DNA of 64,000 nucleotides, from the NCBI RefSeq assembly GCF_000760935.2, contig NZ_CP049744.1, forward strand, positions 2,883,501 to 2,947,500. Reading direction: 5' to 3'. The notes under the pieces are model-generated. The model did no database searches. It saw nothing but the letters and a program-made list of their open reading frames with translations, and was not told the origin of the DNA. Made by a program: the position numbers and the translations under genes. Source of the DNA: Rhodococcoides fascians A25f. Its GTDB lineage: Bacteria; Actinomycetota; Actinomycetes; Mycobacteriales; Mycobacteriaceae. Shown in pieces: positions 8,706 to 17,620 of this stretch (the stretch's first letter is position 1; every line of letters starts with the position of its first letter).

Positions 8706-9731
8706 CTACTTGGGTAGCGAGACCTCGTAATTGGCGTCGTCGTCCAGGAAGGTCAACGTCACCTTCTTGAAGGCTCCGTCTACCGTTAGGGTGCAATCGA
8801 CACTGGTGCCGGCCTTGACCTCGATGTTCTGGGGGCACGACACCCCGGAGACATCGGACGCTCCGTAGGACTCGGTGACGACCTTACGGACGCCCTCTTG
8901 GGCGGCCGCAGTATCGAGCGTGGTCGAGCGGCCGAATGCCAAGAACGAGACCAGAGCGATCACCGCGACGACCGCAATGACGACGCCCACGATGATCAGT
9001 GGTTTCTTCGACTGCGATCCGGCCGGCCGGGGGCCCTGCTGACCGGGTACCTGCTGATTCGGATACTGCTGGTTCGGGTTCCACGGCTGCTGGCCGTACT
9101 GGCCGGGACCGTACTGACCACCACCGAATTGCTGTGGGGCATAGGGATTCTGATAGGCCGGATCACCCGACGGCGGTGTGCCCGTCCCGGGATAGGACGC
9201 GCCGTACTGCTGGCCGGCCGGGTACTGCGTGGTGGGATTCTGACCGGCCGAGGCCGGTGGATTCTGGCCTTGGGGAAACTGCCCCTGTGGGTACTGGCCC
9301 TGGGGGTAACCGCCCTGTGGGTACTGGCCCTGCGGGTACTGACCCTGGGGGTAGCCCGCTTGTGGGTACTGGCCCTGCGGATACCCGGTCGGTGGGTACT
9401 GGCCCTGTGGGTACTGACCGCTGGGCTGCGGTGAATTCTGTCCGTAGGCACCTGGCGTGGACTCTCCGTACGGAGTGGTCGGCGCTGCGGGCGGCTGCCC
9501 GTACTGGCCCCATGCGGATGGTGTCGGGGTCTGCGAATCCGGTGCAGGAGTGGAGCCTGCGGAATGACCAGGAGACGCAGGAGTGGAGCCTGCGGAATGA
9601 CCAGAAGACGCAGGAGTGGAGCCTGCGGGATTACCAGGAGATTCGGGAGTGTCTTTCGCGGCACCGTCCTGCTGGTCGGGTGTCCGCGACCAACTGTTGT
9701 CGGGGTCGGTCGGACCGTATGGGCCGCTCAT
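8706..9731 (-). CDS. DUF4333 membrane protein with Gln/Tyr/Pro repeat domain
   Basis: A 341-residue protein. The N-terminal two thirds (about 1-215) are disordered and repetitive: three copies of an 11-residue unit SSGHSAGSTPA-like (about 30-63), then a run of GQYPQ/GYPQ units. One transmembrane helix (PLIIVGVVIAVVAVIALVSF) follows a basic SQSKK stretch. The C-terminal ~75 residues are a DUF4333 domain with two cysteines (VSCPQN and VDCTLTV) likely bridged outside the membrane. Topology with the repeats in the cytosol is inferred from the positive residues. Function unknown; M. tuberculosis has a membrane protein (Rv2091c) at this place. RBS GGAGGCGAG lies directly before ATG 9731. Confidence 0.82.
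   Translation of the reverse strand: MSGPYGPTDPDNSWSRTPDQQDGAAKDTPESPGNPAGSTPASSGHSAGSTPASPGHSAGSTPAPDSQTPTPSAWGQYGQPPAAPTTPYGESTPGAYGQNSPQPSGQYPQGQYPPTGYPQGQYPQAGYPQGQYPQGQYPQGGYPQGQYPQGQFPQGQNPPASAGQNPTTQYPAGQQYGASYPGTGTPPSGDPAYQNPYAPQQFGGGQYGPGQYGQQPWNPNQQYPNQQVPGQQGPRPAGSQSKKPLIIVGVVIAVVAVIALVSFLAFGRSTTLDTAAAQEGVRKVVTESYGASDVSGVSCPQNIEVKAGTSVDCTLTVDGAFKKVTLTFLDDDANYEVSLPK
9261..9420. repeat. Tandem 15-nt coding repeats (GQYPQ units)
   Basis: Imperfect repeats of a 15-base unit such as GTACTGGCCCTGTGG (plus-strand sense) encode Gly-Gln-Tyr-Pro-Gln on the minus strand. Some units are shortened or changed (GYPQ, GQFPQ, GQNPP). Such arrays tend to vary in copy number. Confidence 0.85.
9544..9642. 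repeat. Three tandem 33-nt coding repeats
   Basis: Units begin at 9544, 9577 and 9610 with GCAGGAGTGGAGCCTGCGG and differ by only a few bases. They encode an 11-residue Ser/Gly/Thr/Pro/Ala unit in the DUF4333 protein on the minus strand. Confidence 0.85.
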
Positions 9732-9872
9732 CTCGCCTCCACTGAAATTTCGGATTCGTCGGGGGTACAGTAGCCCGACTGTACGACGTCCCGCTGTACC
9801 GACCCGGCAGTCCGATTCGCTCCGACTGCGCCGGGTTCATCTCTACCGGGCCACTCCATCACACTGCTCCTG

Positions 9873-12647
9873 TCACGCGGCGTCGACGGCAACCACGCCG
9901 CGGCGCAGGGCTGCGACGGCCCGGGCCGCCGTTCGCGACAGTTCCGGCTCCGGGGCCGCGAGCCGAACCTGATCGAGCAGATCTATCACCTGTCGGCACC
10001 ACCGCACGAAGTCTCCACCCGAGAGAGCTTTGCCGTTGTCCCCGGCCGTGACGAGGGCGTCGACCAACGAGTGATCGGACGCCCACTTGTAGATGGCCTT
10101 CACGAAACCCATGTCGGGCTCTCTCGTCGGGGGGAGCTTGTGCCGAACTTCGTCCGAACGGAGCTCGTGCCACACCCGGACCGTCTCGGTGAGTGCATGT
10201 CGAATGGGACCCGTCGGACCGTGCGGGGTGATGTCTCCCTCCGACCTCGACTCGTAGACGACGGCCGAGACGACCGCTGCCAACTCGGCAGGTGACAGGC
10301 CCTGCCACAGGCCACCGCGGAGGCATTCCGCCACGAGCAGGTCGGATTCGGAGTAGATCCGGCTCAACCGGGCACCGTCGTCGGTGACCTTGGGATCCTT
10401 ACCCGGCGTCACGTACCCGCGGTCGGCGAGTAGAGCCAGGATGCGGTCGAAGGTGCGAGCCAGAGAGTTCGTCGTCGCCGATACTTTCTGACGCATCGTT
10501 TCGGTCTCGCGGGCAAGCCGGTTGTAGCGCTCACCGGTACGACCGAGTTCGTCACGATCGGGTCGTGCGTGCACCGGATGCGATCGAATGGCTCGGCGAA
10601 GGGTGGCCAGCTCCTTGTCGTCCGCTGCTGTCGACTTTCGTCGGATGCGGTCCGACGGCTGCGATATTCCGCGCGTGACCAGTGCTGCCGCGAGATCGCG
10701 CCGGGTCTTCGCGGTGCGATGGTCGACGAATCGCGGTAGCCGCATCGTTCCCAGTGACGTTGCCGGCAAGGGGAAGTCCGCTGCGGAGAGTCGACCCGCC
10801 CACTTGTCCTCGGTCAGCACCAGCGGACGCGGATCGGCCCGGTCGTCGTCCGGTTCCAGCACGACGGCAAGGCCGCTGCGGCGACCGGTCGGCACCGAGA
10901 TCACATCGCCGCGGCGCAGGGCGCGCAGCGAATCGACAGCCTTGTCTCGTCGATCGGAGCGGCTCTGGCGTTCGAGGGTCTTCTCGCGATCTTTGAGTCG
11001 TTCGCGCAGCCGCGCATACTCGAAGTATTCGCCGTCGGGTCCGCCGAGGCGTGCACCGAGCGCGTCCAGCGTCTGCATGTTCTTCTCGATACCCCGGACC
11101 ATGCCGACGACGGAGCGGTCGGCCTGGAACTGAGCGAAGGATCGCTCGAGCAGCAGACGCGAATCGGCTGCACCGAACTGCTCGATCAGGTTGATCGACA
11201 TGTTGTACGCCGGCGCGAACGAACTGCGCAGCGGAAAAGTACGGGTCGACGCGAGCCCGGCGACTTCGGTCGGCTCGGTGCCCGGCTGCCACAGCACGAC
11301 GGCATGGCCTTCGACGTCGATACCGCGGCGCCCGGCTCGACCGGTCAACTGGGTGTACTCCCCCGGGGTCAGCTCGGCATGCGTTTCACCGTTGAACTTG
11401 ACGAGCTTTTCCAGCACCACCGTTCGGGCCGGCATGTTGATGCCGAGCGCCAGCGTCTCGGTGGCGAACACCGCTCTGACCAGGCCCTTGACGAACAATT
11501 CCTCCACGGTGTGCCGAAAGACCGGCAACATACCGGCGTGATGGGCGGCGAAGCCACGCTCGAGTGCATCGCGCCACTCCCAGAAGCCCAGAACCTCCAG
11601 GTCTTCCCGCGGAAGTTCCGAGGTGTGCTTCTCGACGATGTACCGAATTTCTTCGGCCTGCTCGGGCGTCGTCAACACCAGACGCGAGCGCATGCATTGA
11701 GTGAGTGCACCGTCGCACCCGGCGCGACTGAAGATGAACGTGATCGCGGGGAGCAAACCCTCTTCGTCGAGTTTGGCGATCACATCGGGTCTGGCCAGCG
11801 GCCGGTTGTTGGCCCCGCTGCCCTGACCGCCACCGCGGCCTCCCCCGCCCCCTCGACCGCCGCGGCCTCGGCTGTGCGGCGCGTGCCAGCGGTCCATCGA
11901 GTCGAGAGATTGGCGCTGTTTGACGTGCCGAACGAGTTCGCGGTCGACCACGACCTTCTGGCTGCCGTCGGGTGACTGCGCCCTGGTGTCGAACAAGTCG
12001 AACAACCGGCGTCCCACCATGATGTGCTGAGAGAGAGGTACCGGTCGGTTCTCGTCCACCACGACGGTGGTGTCACCGCGAACCGTGCTCATCCACGCGC
12101 CGAACTCCTCGGCGTTGCTGACCGTGGCCGACAGACTCACCAGGCGAACATCGTCGGACAGGTGCAGGATGACCTCTTCCCACACTGCCCCCCGGAAGCG
12201 ATCGGCCAGGTAGTGCACCTCGTCCATCACGACATGAGAGAGTCCGCGAAGCGCGTCCGACGATGCGTAGAGCATGTTTCGCAGAACCTCCGTCGTCATG
12301 ATGACGATGGGGGCATCGGGGTTGATCGACGAATCTCCGGTGAGCAGGCCCACCGTGTCGCGGCCGTACCGTGCAGTCAGCTCGGCGAACTTCTGATTGC
12401 TGAGCGCCTTGATCGGTGTGGTGTAGAAGCACTTTCGCCCGGCTGCGAGGGCCAGGTGTACGGCGAACTCACCGATCACAGTCTTGCCTGCACCGGTAGG
12501 GGCACAGACCAGAACGCCGTGTCCGTTCTCCAACGCGGTACACGCATCGACCTGGAACCGGTCGAGCGGGAAACCCAGTTCTGCCGAGAAACGTTGCAGC
12601 TCAGTGGGCTTCGGACTCGGATGGACGTCCGTCGTAGTGTCCGTCAT
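9873..12647 (-). CDS. helY: Ski2-like DEAD/DEVH-box RNA helicase HelY
   Basis: A 924-residue superfamily 2 helicase. Motif I is APTGAGKTVIGEF, motif II VVMDEVHYLADRFRG, motif III SLSATVSNAEEF and motif VI YTQLTGRAGRRGID. The C-terminal half holds the winged-helix/ratchet and DSHCT-type domain. A glycine/arginine stretch (about residues 258-285: repeated RGGRG and GGG) sits between the two RecA-like domains. M. tuberculosis HelY (Rv2092c) has the same neighbours. ATG 12647 is chosen for GGGGA 7-8 nt upstream; ATG 12665 is in frame. It is the last gene of the pafABC-tatAC run, 27 nt after tatC. Confidence 0.93.
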   Translation of the reverse strand: MTDTTTDVHPSPKPTELQRFSAELGFPLDRFQVDACTALENGHGVLVCAPTGAGKTVIGEFAVHLALAAGRKCFYTTPIKALSNQKFAELTARYGRDTVGLLTGDSSINPDAPIVIMTTEVLRNMLYASSDALRGLSHVVMDEVHYLADRFRGAVWEEVILHLSDDVRLVSLSATVSNAEEFGAWMSTVRGDTTVVVDENRPVPLSQHIMVGRRLFDLFDTRAQSPDGSQKVVVDRELVRHVKQRQSLDSMDRWHAPHSRGRGGRGGGGGRGGGQGSGANNRPLARPDVIAKLDEEGLLPAITFIFSRAGCDGALTQCMRSRLVLTTPEQAEEIRYIVEKHTSELPREDLEVLGFWEWRDALERGFAAHHAGMLPVFRHTVEELFVKGLVRAVFATETLALGINMPARTVVLEKLVKFNGETHAELTPGEYTQLTGRAGRRGIDVEGHAVVLWQPGTEPTEVAGLASTRTFPLRSSFAPAYNMSINLIEQFGAADSRLLLERSFAQFQADRSVVGMVRGIEKNMQTLDALGARLGGPDGEYFEYARLRERLKDREKTLERQSRSDRRDKAVDSLRALRRGDVISVPTGRRSGLAVVLEPDDDRADPRPLVLTEDKWAGRLSAADFPLPATSLGTMRLPRFVDHRTAKTRRDLAAALVTRGISQPSDRIRRKSTAADDKELATLRRAIRSHPVHARPDRDELGRTGERYNRLARETETMRQKVSATTNSLARTFDRILALLADRGYVTPGKDPKVTDDGARLSRIYSESDLLVAECLRGGLWQGLSPAELAAVVSAVVYESRSEGDITPHGPTGPIRHALTETVRVWHELRSDEVRHKLPPTREPDMGFVKAIYKWASDHSLVDALVTAGDNGKALSGGDFVRWCRQVIDLLDQVRLAAPEPELSRTAARAVAALRRGVVAVDAA

Positions 12648-12674
12648 GCGCTGGTCCCCACGCATCGGCCGAGG

Positions 12675-13646
12675 TCAGATGGTGTCGTCGTACTGTGACT
12701 GGGTTCGGGTTGCAGCACCGAATCCGCTGGGCGGCGGTGTCGGAGCGACAGCGTGTGGGGACTCGATCGTACTTGCGCCTTCGATACGTGTTGCTTCGTC
12801 ATCTGACACATCACCCCATTCGTCTCTTCTCTTGCGCAACTTACGCTTGTCGTGAATTCGCGCAATCTGCACTGCCATCTCGAAGAGGACCGTCAACGCC
12901 AACGCCAGCGCCAACATCGAGAACGGGTCCTGCCCCGGTGTCGCGATGGCGGCGAAGACGAACAGACCGAAGATCAGACCGCGACGCCACGCCTTGAGTC
13001 GTTCGTAGGTCAGCACGCCGACGAAATTCAGAGCAACCACGAGCAGCGGAATCTCGAAGCTGACACCGAAGATGATGAGGAGGTTGATCAAGAATCCGAA
13101 GTACTGATCGCCACTCAGTGCAGTGATCTGTACGTTGTCGCCGATCGACAGCAAGAAGTGCAGTCCCTTGGCCACCACGAAGTACGCCAGGATGGCACCG
13201 GTGACGAACAGTGCAGCCGCGCCGGTGACGAAGGAGACGGCGTATCGCCGTTCGTTGGCATACAGGCCAGGCGTGATGAACGCCCAGATCTGATAAAGCC
13301 AGATGGGGCAGGCAAGCACGACCCCGGCGGTGAACGCGACCTTGAATCGCAGCAGGAACTGATCGAACGGTCCGGTCGCGAGCAGTCGACATTGGTCGTC
13401 GTTGCTCAAGTTCGCGCGGAGGTTCGGATCGAGTGTGCAGTACGGACCTCGAAGAAGGTCACCGAGACTTTCGACGCCGAATATCGTGTGCGAGTACCAG
13501 AAGAACCCGAATGCCGTGGTGACGGCGACGGCAACGAGCGACCACAGGAGCCGGGTCCGCAGCTCGTACAGATGATCGACCAACGACATCGTGCCGTCGG
13601 GATTGACTCGGCGCTTGCTACGCCGCGGATCGAACGGAATGCGCAT
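12675..13646 (-). CDS. tatC: Twin-arginine translocase subunit TatC
   Basis: TatC is the six-helix membrane core of the Tat pathway and binds the twin-arginine signal of folded cargo. The 323-residue product has the conserved N-terminal cytosolic motif [14 protein letters not shown] (E and R needed for signal recognition), then helices such as [18 protein letters not shown], with [13 protein letters not shown] and [16 protein letters not shown] later. The C-terminus (about 260-323) is a charged, variable cytosolic tail. It lies 110 bp downstream of tatA. No tatB is seen in the window. Confidence 0.96.
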   Translation of the reverse strand: MRIPFDPRRSKRRVNPDGTMSLVDHLYELRTRLLWSLVAVAVTTAFGFFWYSHTIFGVESLGDLLRGPYCTLDPNLRANLSNDDQCRLLATGPFDQFLLRFKVAFTAGVVLACPIWLYQIWAFITPGLYANERRYAVSFVTGAAALFVTGAILAYFVVAKGLHFLLSIGDNVQITALSGDQYFGFLINLLIIFGVSFEIPLLVVALNFVGVLTYERLKAWRRGLIFGLFVFAAIATPGQDPFSMLALALALTVLFEMAVQIARIHDKRKLRKRRDEWGDVSDDEATRIEGASTIESPHAVAPTPPPSGFGAATRTQSQYDDTI

Positions 13647-13756
13647 GGTGTTGTACGGTCAGCCTTCTTCGGTCGGCCGACGGCACCGGGCCGTCACCGA
13701 CAGCAGTGAACCTTCGGTGCCCACGTGGCACCGAAGGTGTGCTGAGCGGTCTGCGC

Positions 13757-14023
13757 TCAGGCAGACTTCGCGTCGTGCTGTGCGTCGACGTTCGTCGGGG
13801 CAACGGGCGCAGGCGGAGGCAGCTGAGCAGGTGCGGCCGGCTGCTGTGCCGTCGTGGTATCGGTGTCGGATTTGCCGTCGTTCTGCATCTCCTTCACCTC
13901 GCTCTTGAAGATGCGCAACGAGCGGCCGAGTCCACGAGCAGCGTCGGGCAGCTTCTTGGAACCGAACAGAATGATGACGACCACCGCAACGATCGCCCAG
14001 TGCCAGGGACTGGTGAATCCCAT
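13757..14023 (-). CDS. tatA: Twin-arginine translocase subunit TatA
   Basis: An 88-residue TatA. It has a short N-terminal transmembrane helix ([15 protein letters not shown]), the [17 protein letters not shown] hinge and amphipathic helix, and an acidic/Pro-Ala-rich disordered tail. TatA multimers form or thin the membrane passage for folded proteins delivered to TatC. RBS AGGAGG lies 5 nt before ATG 14023. It stands between pafC and tatC, the order known from mycobacteria. Confidence 0.95.
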   Translation of the reverse strand: MGFTSPWHWAIVAVVVIILFGSKKLPDAARGLGRSLRIFKSEVKEMQNDGKSDTDTTTAQQPAAPAQLPPPAPVAPTNVDAQHDAKSA

Positions 14024-14108
14024 GTGAACCTCCTGAGATCAGATGAATCGAGCGTACCCGACTACGGGTGACACCTTCAGCAGCGGCGAGCAGCGGTTTG
14101 CCCTGCGT

Positions 14109-15104
14109 TCATGTCTTGACAGTGCCGTCTGCGCTGGTCGAGTCCAGCTCGGAGTACACGTCCAGCGCAGAACGTGCGCGTTCGCGGACGGAGTTCACCA
14201 AGGATTCAGGTGAAAGTACCGTGACGCCGCCGCCGAACCCGAGTGTCAGACGGGTCATCCACTGCAGAGTTGCAAATCGCATCGTCACCTCGATCGATCC
14301 GTCGGAATCGGCTGCGACCTGTGTCATCGGGTAGTAGTCCAGAATCCAGGTGTAGGTGGGCGACACCTTCAGTCGCGCCTGCGACAGTGAGGGATCGTCG
14401 TTGAAGATCTCGAAGGCGTCCTCGTCCTGAACCGACTCCGGCGGTGCAGCGGGCTCGTTCCGTTCGACAGCCGAGTCGATGCGGTCGAACCGGAAGAGCC
14501 GCACGCCTTCGGCTCCTCGGCACCACGCCTGCAGATAGCTGTTGTCGTCGACCACGACCGTCCTGATCGGGTCGACAGTTCGTTCGGTGACGACGTCTCG
14601 CGACGCAGAATAATAGGTCAGGTCGAGTGCGTGTCGGTTTCGCAAAGCAGACCGGACAGTGCTCGAGACCGCCCCCTCTTCGGTGCCGACGCTGTCGTGA
14701 TCGGACGAGAGTGGCACGTTGGCCGCCGCCGAGCCCGCCGCAGTTTCGATCTTCGCGATCGCTCGCTGCGCGGCGGACGGATCGACCATGCCGGGCATCG
14801 ACGTCAGCGATCGGAGCGCGACCAACAGGGCCGTGGCCTCGGTCGACGTCAGGCGCAGTGGACGATCGATCCCCGCGGAGAACGTCACGTCGATGCTCTC
14901 CTCGGAGAACGAGAGATCGATGAGGTCACCCGGGCCGTAGCCGGGTAGACCGCACATCCAGAGTTGGTTGAGATCGGCCATCAGCGTTGCCGTCGACACA
15001 CCCAGCTCGCGCGCGGCCTCTTCGGCGCTCAACCCCGGATTCGCCATGAAGAACGGCACCATGTTGAGGAGCCTGGCCAAGCGGACCGACAGACGCGCGC
15101 TCAT
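14109..15104 (-). CDS. pafC: WYL-domain transcription regulator PafC
   Basis: A 331-residue partner of PafB. An N-terminal winged-helix (about 1-65, ELGVSTATLMADLNQLWMCG) is followed by a WYL domain (about 140-220; here DLTYYSASRDVVTERTVDPI, SYLQAWCRGAEGVRLFRFDRI) and a C-terminal domain. In mycobacteria PafB-PafC activates most DNA-damage genes independently of LexA. The start ATG 15104 overlaps the pafB stop (ATGA), consistent with an obligate pair. Confidence 0.93.
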   Translation of the reverse strand: MSARLSVRLARLLNMVPFFMANPGLSAEEAARELGVSTATLMADLNQLWMCGLPGYGPGDLIDLSFSEESIDVTFSAGIDRPLRLTSTEATALLVALRSLTSMPGMVDPSAAQRAIAKIETAAGSAAANVPLSSDHDSVGTEEGAVSSTVRSALRNRHALDLTYYSASRDVVTERTVDPIRTVVVDDNSYLQAWCRGAEGVRLFRFDRIDSAVERNEPAAPPESVQDEDAFEIFNDDPSLSQARLKVSPTYTWILDYYPMTQVAADSDGSIEVTMRFATLQWMTRLTLGFGGGVTVLSPESLVNSVRERARSALDVYSELDSTSADGTVKT

Positions 15105-16093
15105 CGCTCGTTCTCCACGTCGGCTGCCGTCTGAAGAGTCGAGATCACATCGGCCCGCAATTCCGCGGGTTCGAGCACCACCGCATCAGCCCCGTGGCCC
15201 GCGATCAACCGCGAGATCCAATCCCAGGACCGCACGGGAACCTCGACGACCGTGCCGCTCCGGGCGCCCAGACTCTGCGCTCCCACGATCGTTCCCATTC
15301 GACGCAGCTCCAATGCCCTGCCATCGTGCAACCACACTCGTGCTGTGCCCGACACCGAGGACGTCCCTGCGACGCGACGGACGATGTCCTGCAGGTCGAT
15401 ACCGTCGGGTTTGCGGACACTCTGCGGCGAGCCGAACGATTTGACCTCGTCACCGATGCGGGAGAGGCGGAAGGTTCGGGTGTCGTCCCGGTCCACGTCG
15501 TGTCCCACCAGGTACCAGCGGCCGCGGAACGTCACGACACCCCACGGCTGGACGGTTCTGGTGGTGAACGGATCCGTCAACGACGGTCGGTGCTCGAACC
15601 GCACCGATTTACCCTCGTCGATGGCGGCCAGCAGCGCACCGAGTGCAGGCTCGGAGCCCCTGGTCCGTGCGGGAACCGCGGTCACCGCCGCCGCGGACTC
15701 GTTCTGGTCGACCTGAATACCCGCGGCGCGAAGTTTGAGAAGCGCACTCTGGGCGGCCGACGTGAGCTCGGGCGATTCCCAGAGTTTGACGGCGACAGCG
15801 ACGGCGGCCGACTCCTCGCTGGTGAGGTCGATGTCGGGTAGCTCGTACGCGTCGCGATTGATGCGGTAGCCCTCGACGCCGCCGAACCTGGTTGCGGCTC
15901 CGGTTTCCAAGGGCACGCCGAGGTCACGGAGTTCGTTCTTGTCCCGCTCGAACATTCGACTGAAAGCTTCGTGGCTGGACGAGTCGTCGTATCCGGCCAC
16001 GCTGTCACGGATCCACTCCGCGGTGAGGAACTGACGCGTCGACAGCAGGCAGATGACAAGATTCATCAGGCGTTCGACTTTGGTGGTGGCCAC
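15101..16093 (-). CDS. pafB: WYL-domain transcription regulator PafB
   Basis: A 330-residue protein with the same layout as PafC: N-terminal winged helix with the FSRMFERDKNELRDLGVPLE pattern, a WYL domain (VRFEHRPSLTDPFTTRTVQP, RWYLVGHDVDRDDTRTFRLSRI), and a C-terminal WCX-like part. Together with PafC it controls the mycobacterial DNA-damage response. It is 70 bp downstream of pafA and overlaps pafC by 4 nt. Despite the name, a direct role in pupylation is not supported by published work. Confidence 0.93.
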   Translation of the reverse strand: MATTKVERLMNLVICLLSTRQFLTAEWIRDSVAGYDDSSSHEAFSRMFERDKNELRDLGVPLETGAATRFGGVEGYRINRDAYELPDIDLTSEESAAVAVAVKLWESPELTSAAQSALLKLRAAGIQVDQNESAAAVTAVPARTRGSEPALGALLAAIDEGKSVRFEHRPSLTDPFTTRTVQPWGVVTFRGRWYLVGHDVDRDDTRTFRLSRIGDEVKSFGSPQSVRKPDGIDLQDIVRRVAGTSSVSGTARVWLHDGRALELRRMGTIVGAQSLGARSGTVVEVPVRSWDWISRLIAGHGADAVVLEPAELRADVISTLQTAADVENER

Positions 16094-16163
16094 GACTGTC
16101 GAGCCTAGTTGCTCTGCTGGTGCAGGAGCGGTAGCGACCCGAGCTGCCGTATATCCACCGGGC

Positions 16164-17522
16164 CTACATCGACGCGATCAGTCTCTCCACTCGCTCGTCG
16201 ACCGAACGGAACGGGTCCTTGCACAACACGGTTCGCTGCGCCTGGTCGTTGAGCTTGAGGTGCACCCAATCGACGGTGAAGTCGCGACCCGCCTCCTGCG
16301 CGGCGGTGATGAACTCACCTCGCAGTTTGGCCCGCGTGGTCTGCGGAGGGAGGTCGACCGCTTCGTCGATCTGCTCGTCCTCGGTGACTCGCTTGGCCAA
16401 GCCCTTGCGCTGGAGCAGGTCGAACACTCCACGCCCGCGTTTGATGTCGTGGTAGGCCAGGTCCAGTTGAGCGATCTTCGGATCCGAGAGCTCCATCGAG
16501 TACCGATCCTGGTAACGCTGGAACAGCTTGCGCTTGATGACCCAGTCGATCTCGGTATCCACCTTCGCGAAGTCCTGCGTCTCGATGGCATCGAGGGTCC
16601 GCCCCCAGAGGTCGACCACCTGCTCCACCTGAGTGTTCGGCTCCCGCGTCTTCAGGTGTTCGACGGCCCGGGCGTAGTACTCGCGTTGGATATCGAGGGC
16701 GCTGGCCTGCCGTCCCCCCGCGAGCCTCACCGGGCGCCGTCCGGTGAGATCGTGGCTGACCTCGCGGATGGCGCGAATCGGATTGTCCAAAGCGAAGTCT
16801 CGGAAAGATACTCCTGCCTCGATCATTTCGAGGACGAGGGCCGCCGTTCCGACCTTGAGCATCGTCGAGGTCTCGGCCATATTCGAATCGCCCACGATGA
16901 CGTGCAGCCTGCGGTACTTCTCGGCGTCGGCGTGGGGCTCGTCGCGAGTGTTGATGATCGGCCGCGACCGAGTAGTGGCAGAGGAGACGCCTTCCCAGAT
17001 GTGCTCGGCACGCTGTGACAGGCAGAACGTGGCCGCTTTCGGCGTCTGGAGCACCTTGCCTGCGCCGCAGATCAATTGACGCGTGACCAGAAAGGGAAGC
17101 AGAACGTCCGAAATCCGAGAGAACTCCCCCGCTCGCTGCACCAGGAAGTTTTCGTGGCAGCCGTACGAGTTGCCGGCGGAGTCGGTGTTGTTCTTGAACA
17201 GGTAGATATCGCCGCCGATGCCTTCCTCGGCCAGGCGCTGCTCGGCGTCGATCAGCAGATCCTCGAGAACACGCTCGCCCGCCCGGTCGTGGGTGACCAA
17301 CTGCAGCAGGCTGTCGCACTCGGCCGTCGCGTACTCGGGGTGCGAGCCGACATCGAGGTACAGGCGGGCACCGTTGCGAAGGAACACATTCGAGCTTCTC
17401 CCCCACGAGACCACCCGGCGGAACAGGTAGCGAGCCACTTCGTCCGGACTGAGGCGTCGATGTCCGTGGAAAGTACATGTGACACCGAACTCTGTCTCGA
17501 TGCCCATAATTCGTCGCTGCAC
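16164..17522 (-). CDS. pafA: Pup-protein ligase PafA
   Basis: PafA joins the C-terminal glutamate of Pup to lysines of target proteins using ATP. The 452-residue product has the glutamine-synthetase-like fold signature seen in this family: [17 protein letters not shown] at the start (E residues bind Mg-ATP), [17 protein letters not shown], and [20 protein letters not shown]. Length equals that of M. tuberculosis PafA. GTG 17522 begins with QRRIMGIE as in that protein and has TAGTGT six bases upstream, the leaderless spacing. It heads the pafA-pafB-pafC-tatA-tatC-helY run. Confidence 0.97.
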   Translation of the reverse strand: MQRRIMGIETEFGVTCTFHGHRRLSPDEVARYLFRRVVSWGRSSNVFLRNGARLYLDVGSHPEYATAECDSLLQLVTHDRAGERVLEDLLIDAEQRLAEEGIGGDIYLFKNNTDSAGNSYGCHENFLVQRAGEFSRISDVLLPFLVTRQLICGAGKVLQTPKAATFCLSQRAEHIWEGVSSATTRSRPIINTRDEPHADAEKYRRLHVIVGDSNMAETSTMLKVGTAALVLEMIEAGVSFRDFALDNPIRAIREVSHDLTGRRPVRLAGGRQASALDIQREYYARAVEHLKTREPNTQVEQVVDLWGRTLDAIETQDFAKVDTEIDWVIKRKLFQRYQDRYSMELSDPKIAQLDLAYHDIKRGRGVFDLLQRKGLAKRVTEDEQIDEAVDLPPQTTRAKLRGEFITAAQEAGRDFTVDWVHLKLNDQAQRTVLCKDPFRSVDERVERLIASM

Positions 17523-17528
17523 ACTTCG

Positions 17529-17534
17529 ACACTA
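17529..17534 (-). promoter_or_regulatory. -10 box (TAGTGT) for leaderless pafA
   Basis: On the minus strand TAGTGT ends 6 nt before GTG 17522, supporting GTG rather than the internal ATG (residue 6) as the start. Confidence 0.45.
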
Positions 17535-17607
17535 CAACGCAACCTGCGATTCGATGTGTCGGAGCGCCCCGATGTCGTCCGTCCGTGAAGATGCTGCCGC
17601 GCGTGCC

Positions 17608-17613
17608 TAGGCT
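17608..17613 (+). promoter_or_regulatory. -10 box (TAGGCT) for leaderless PAP2/DAGK gene
   Basis: TAGGCT ends 7 nt before ATG 17621, so the in-frame ATG at 17591 and the ATG at 17585 would lie upstream of the transcript. Confidence 0.45.
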
Positions 17614-17620
17614 GGGTGTC

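Noticed and set aside
9544..9642. Possible CRISPR repeats
   Set aside because: The 33-nt units are directly adjacent without spacers and are in frame within a coding repeat.
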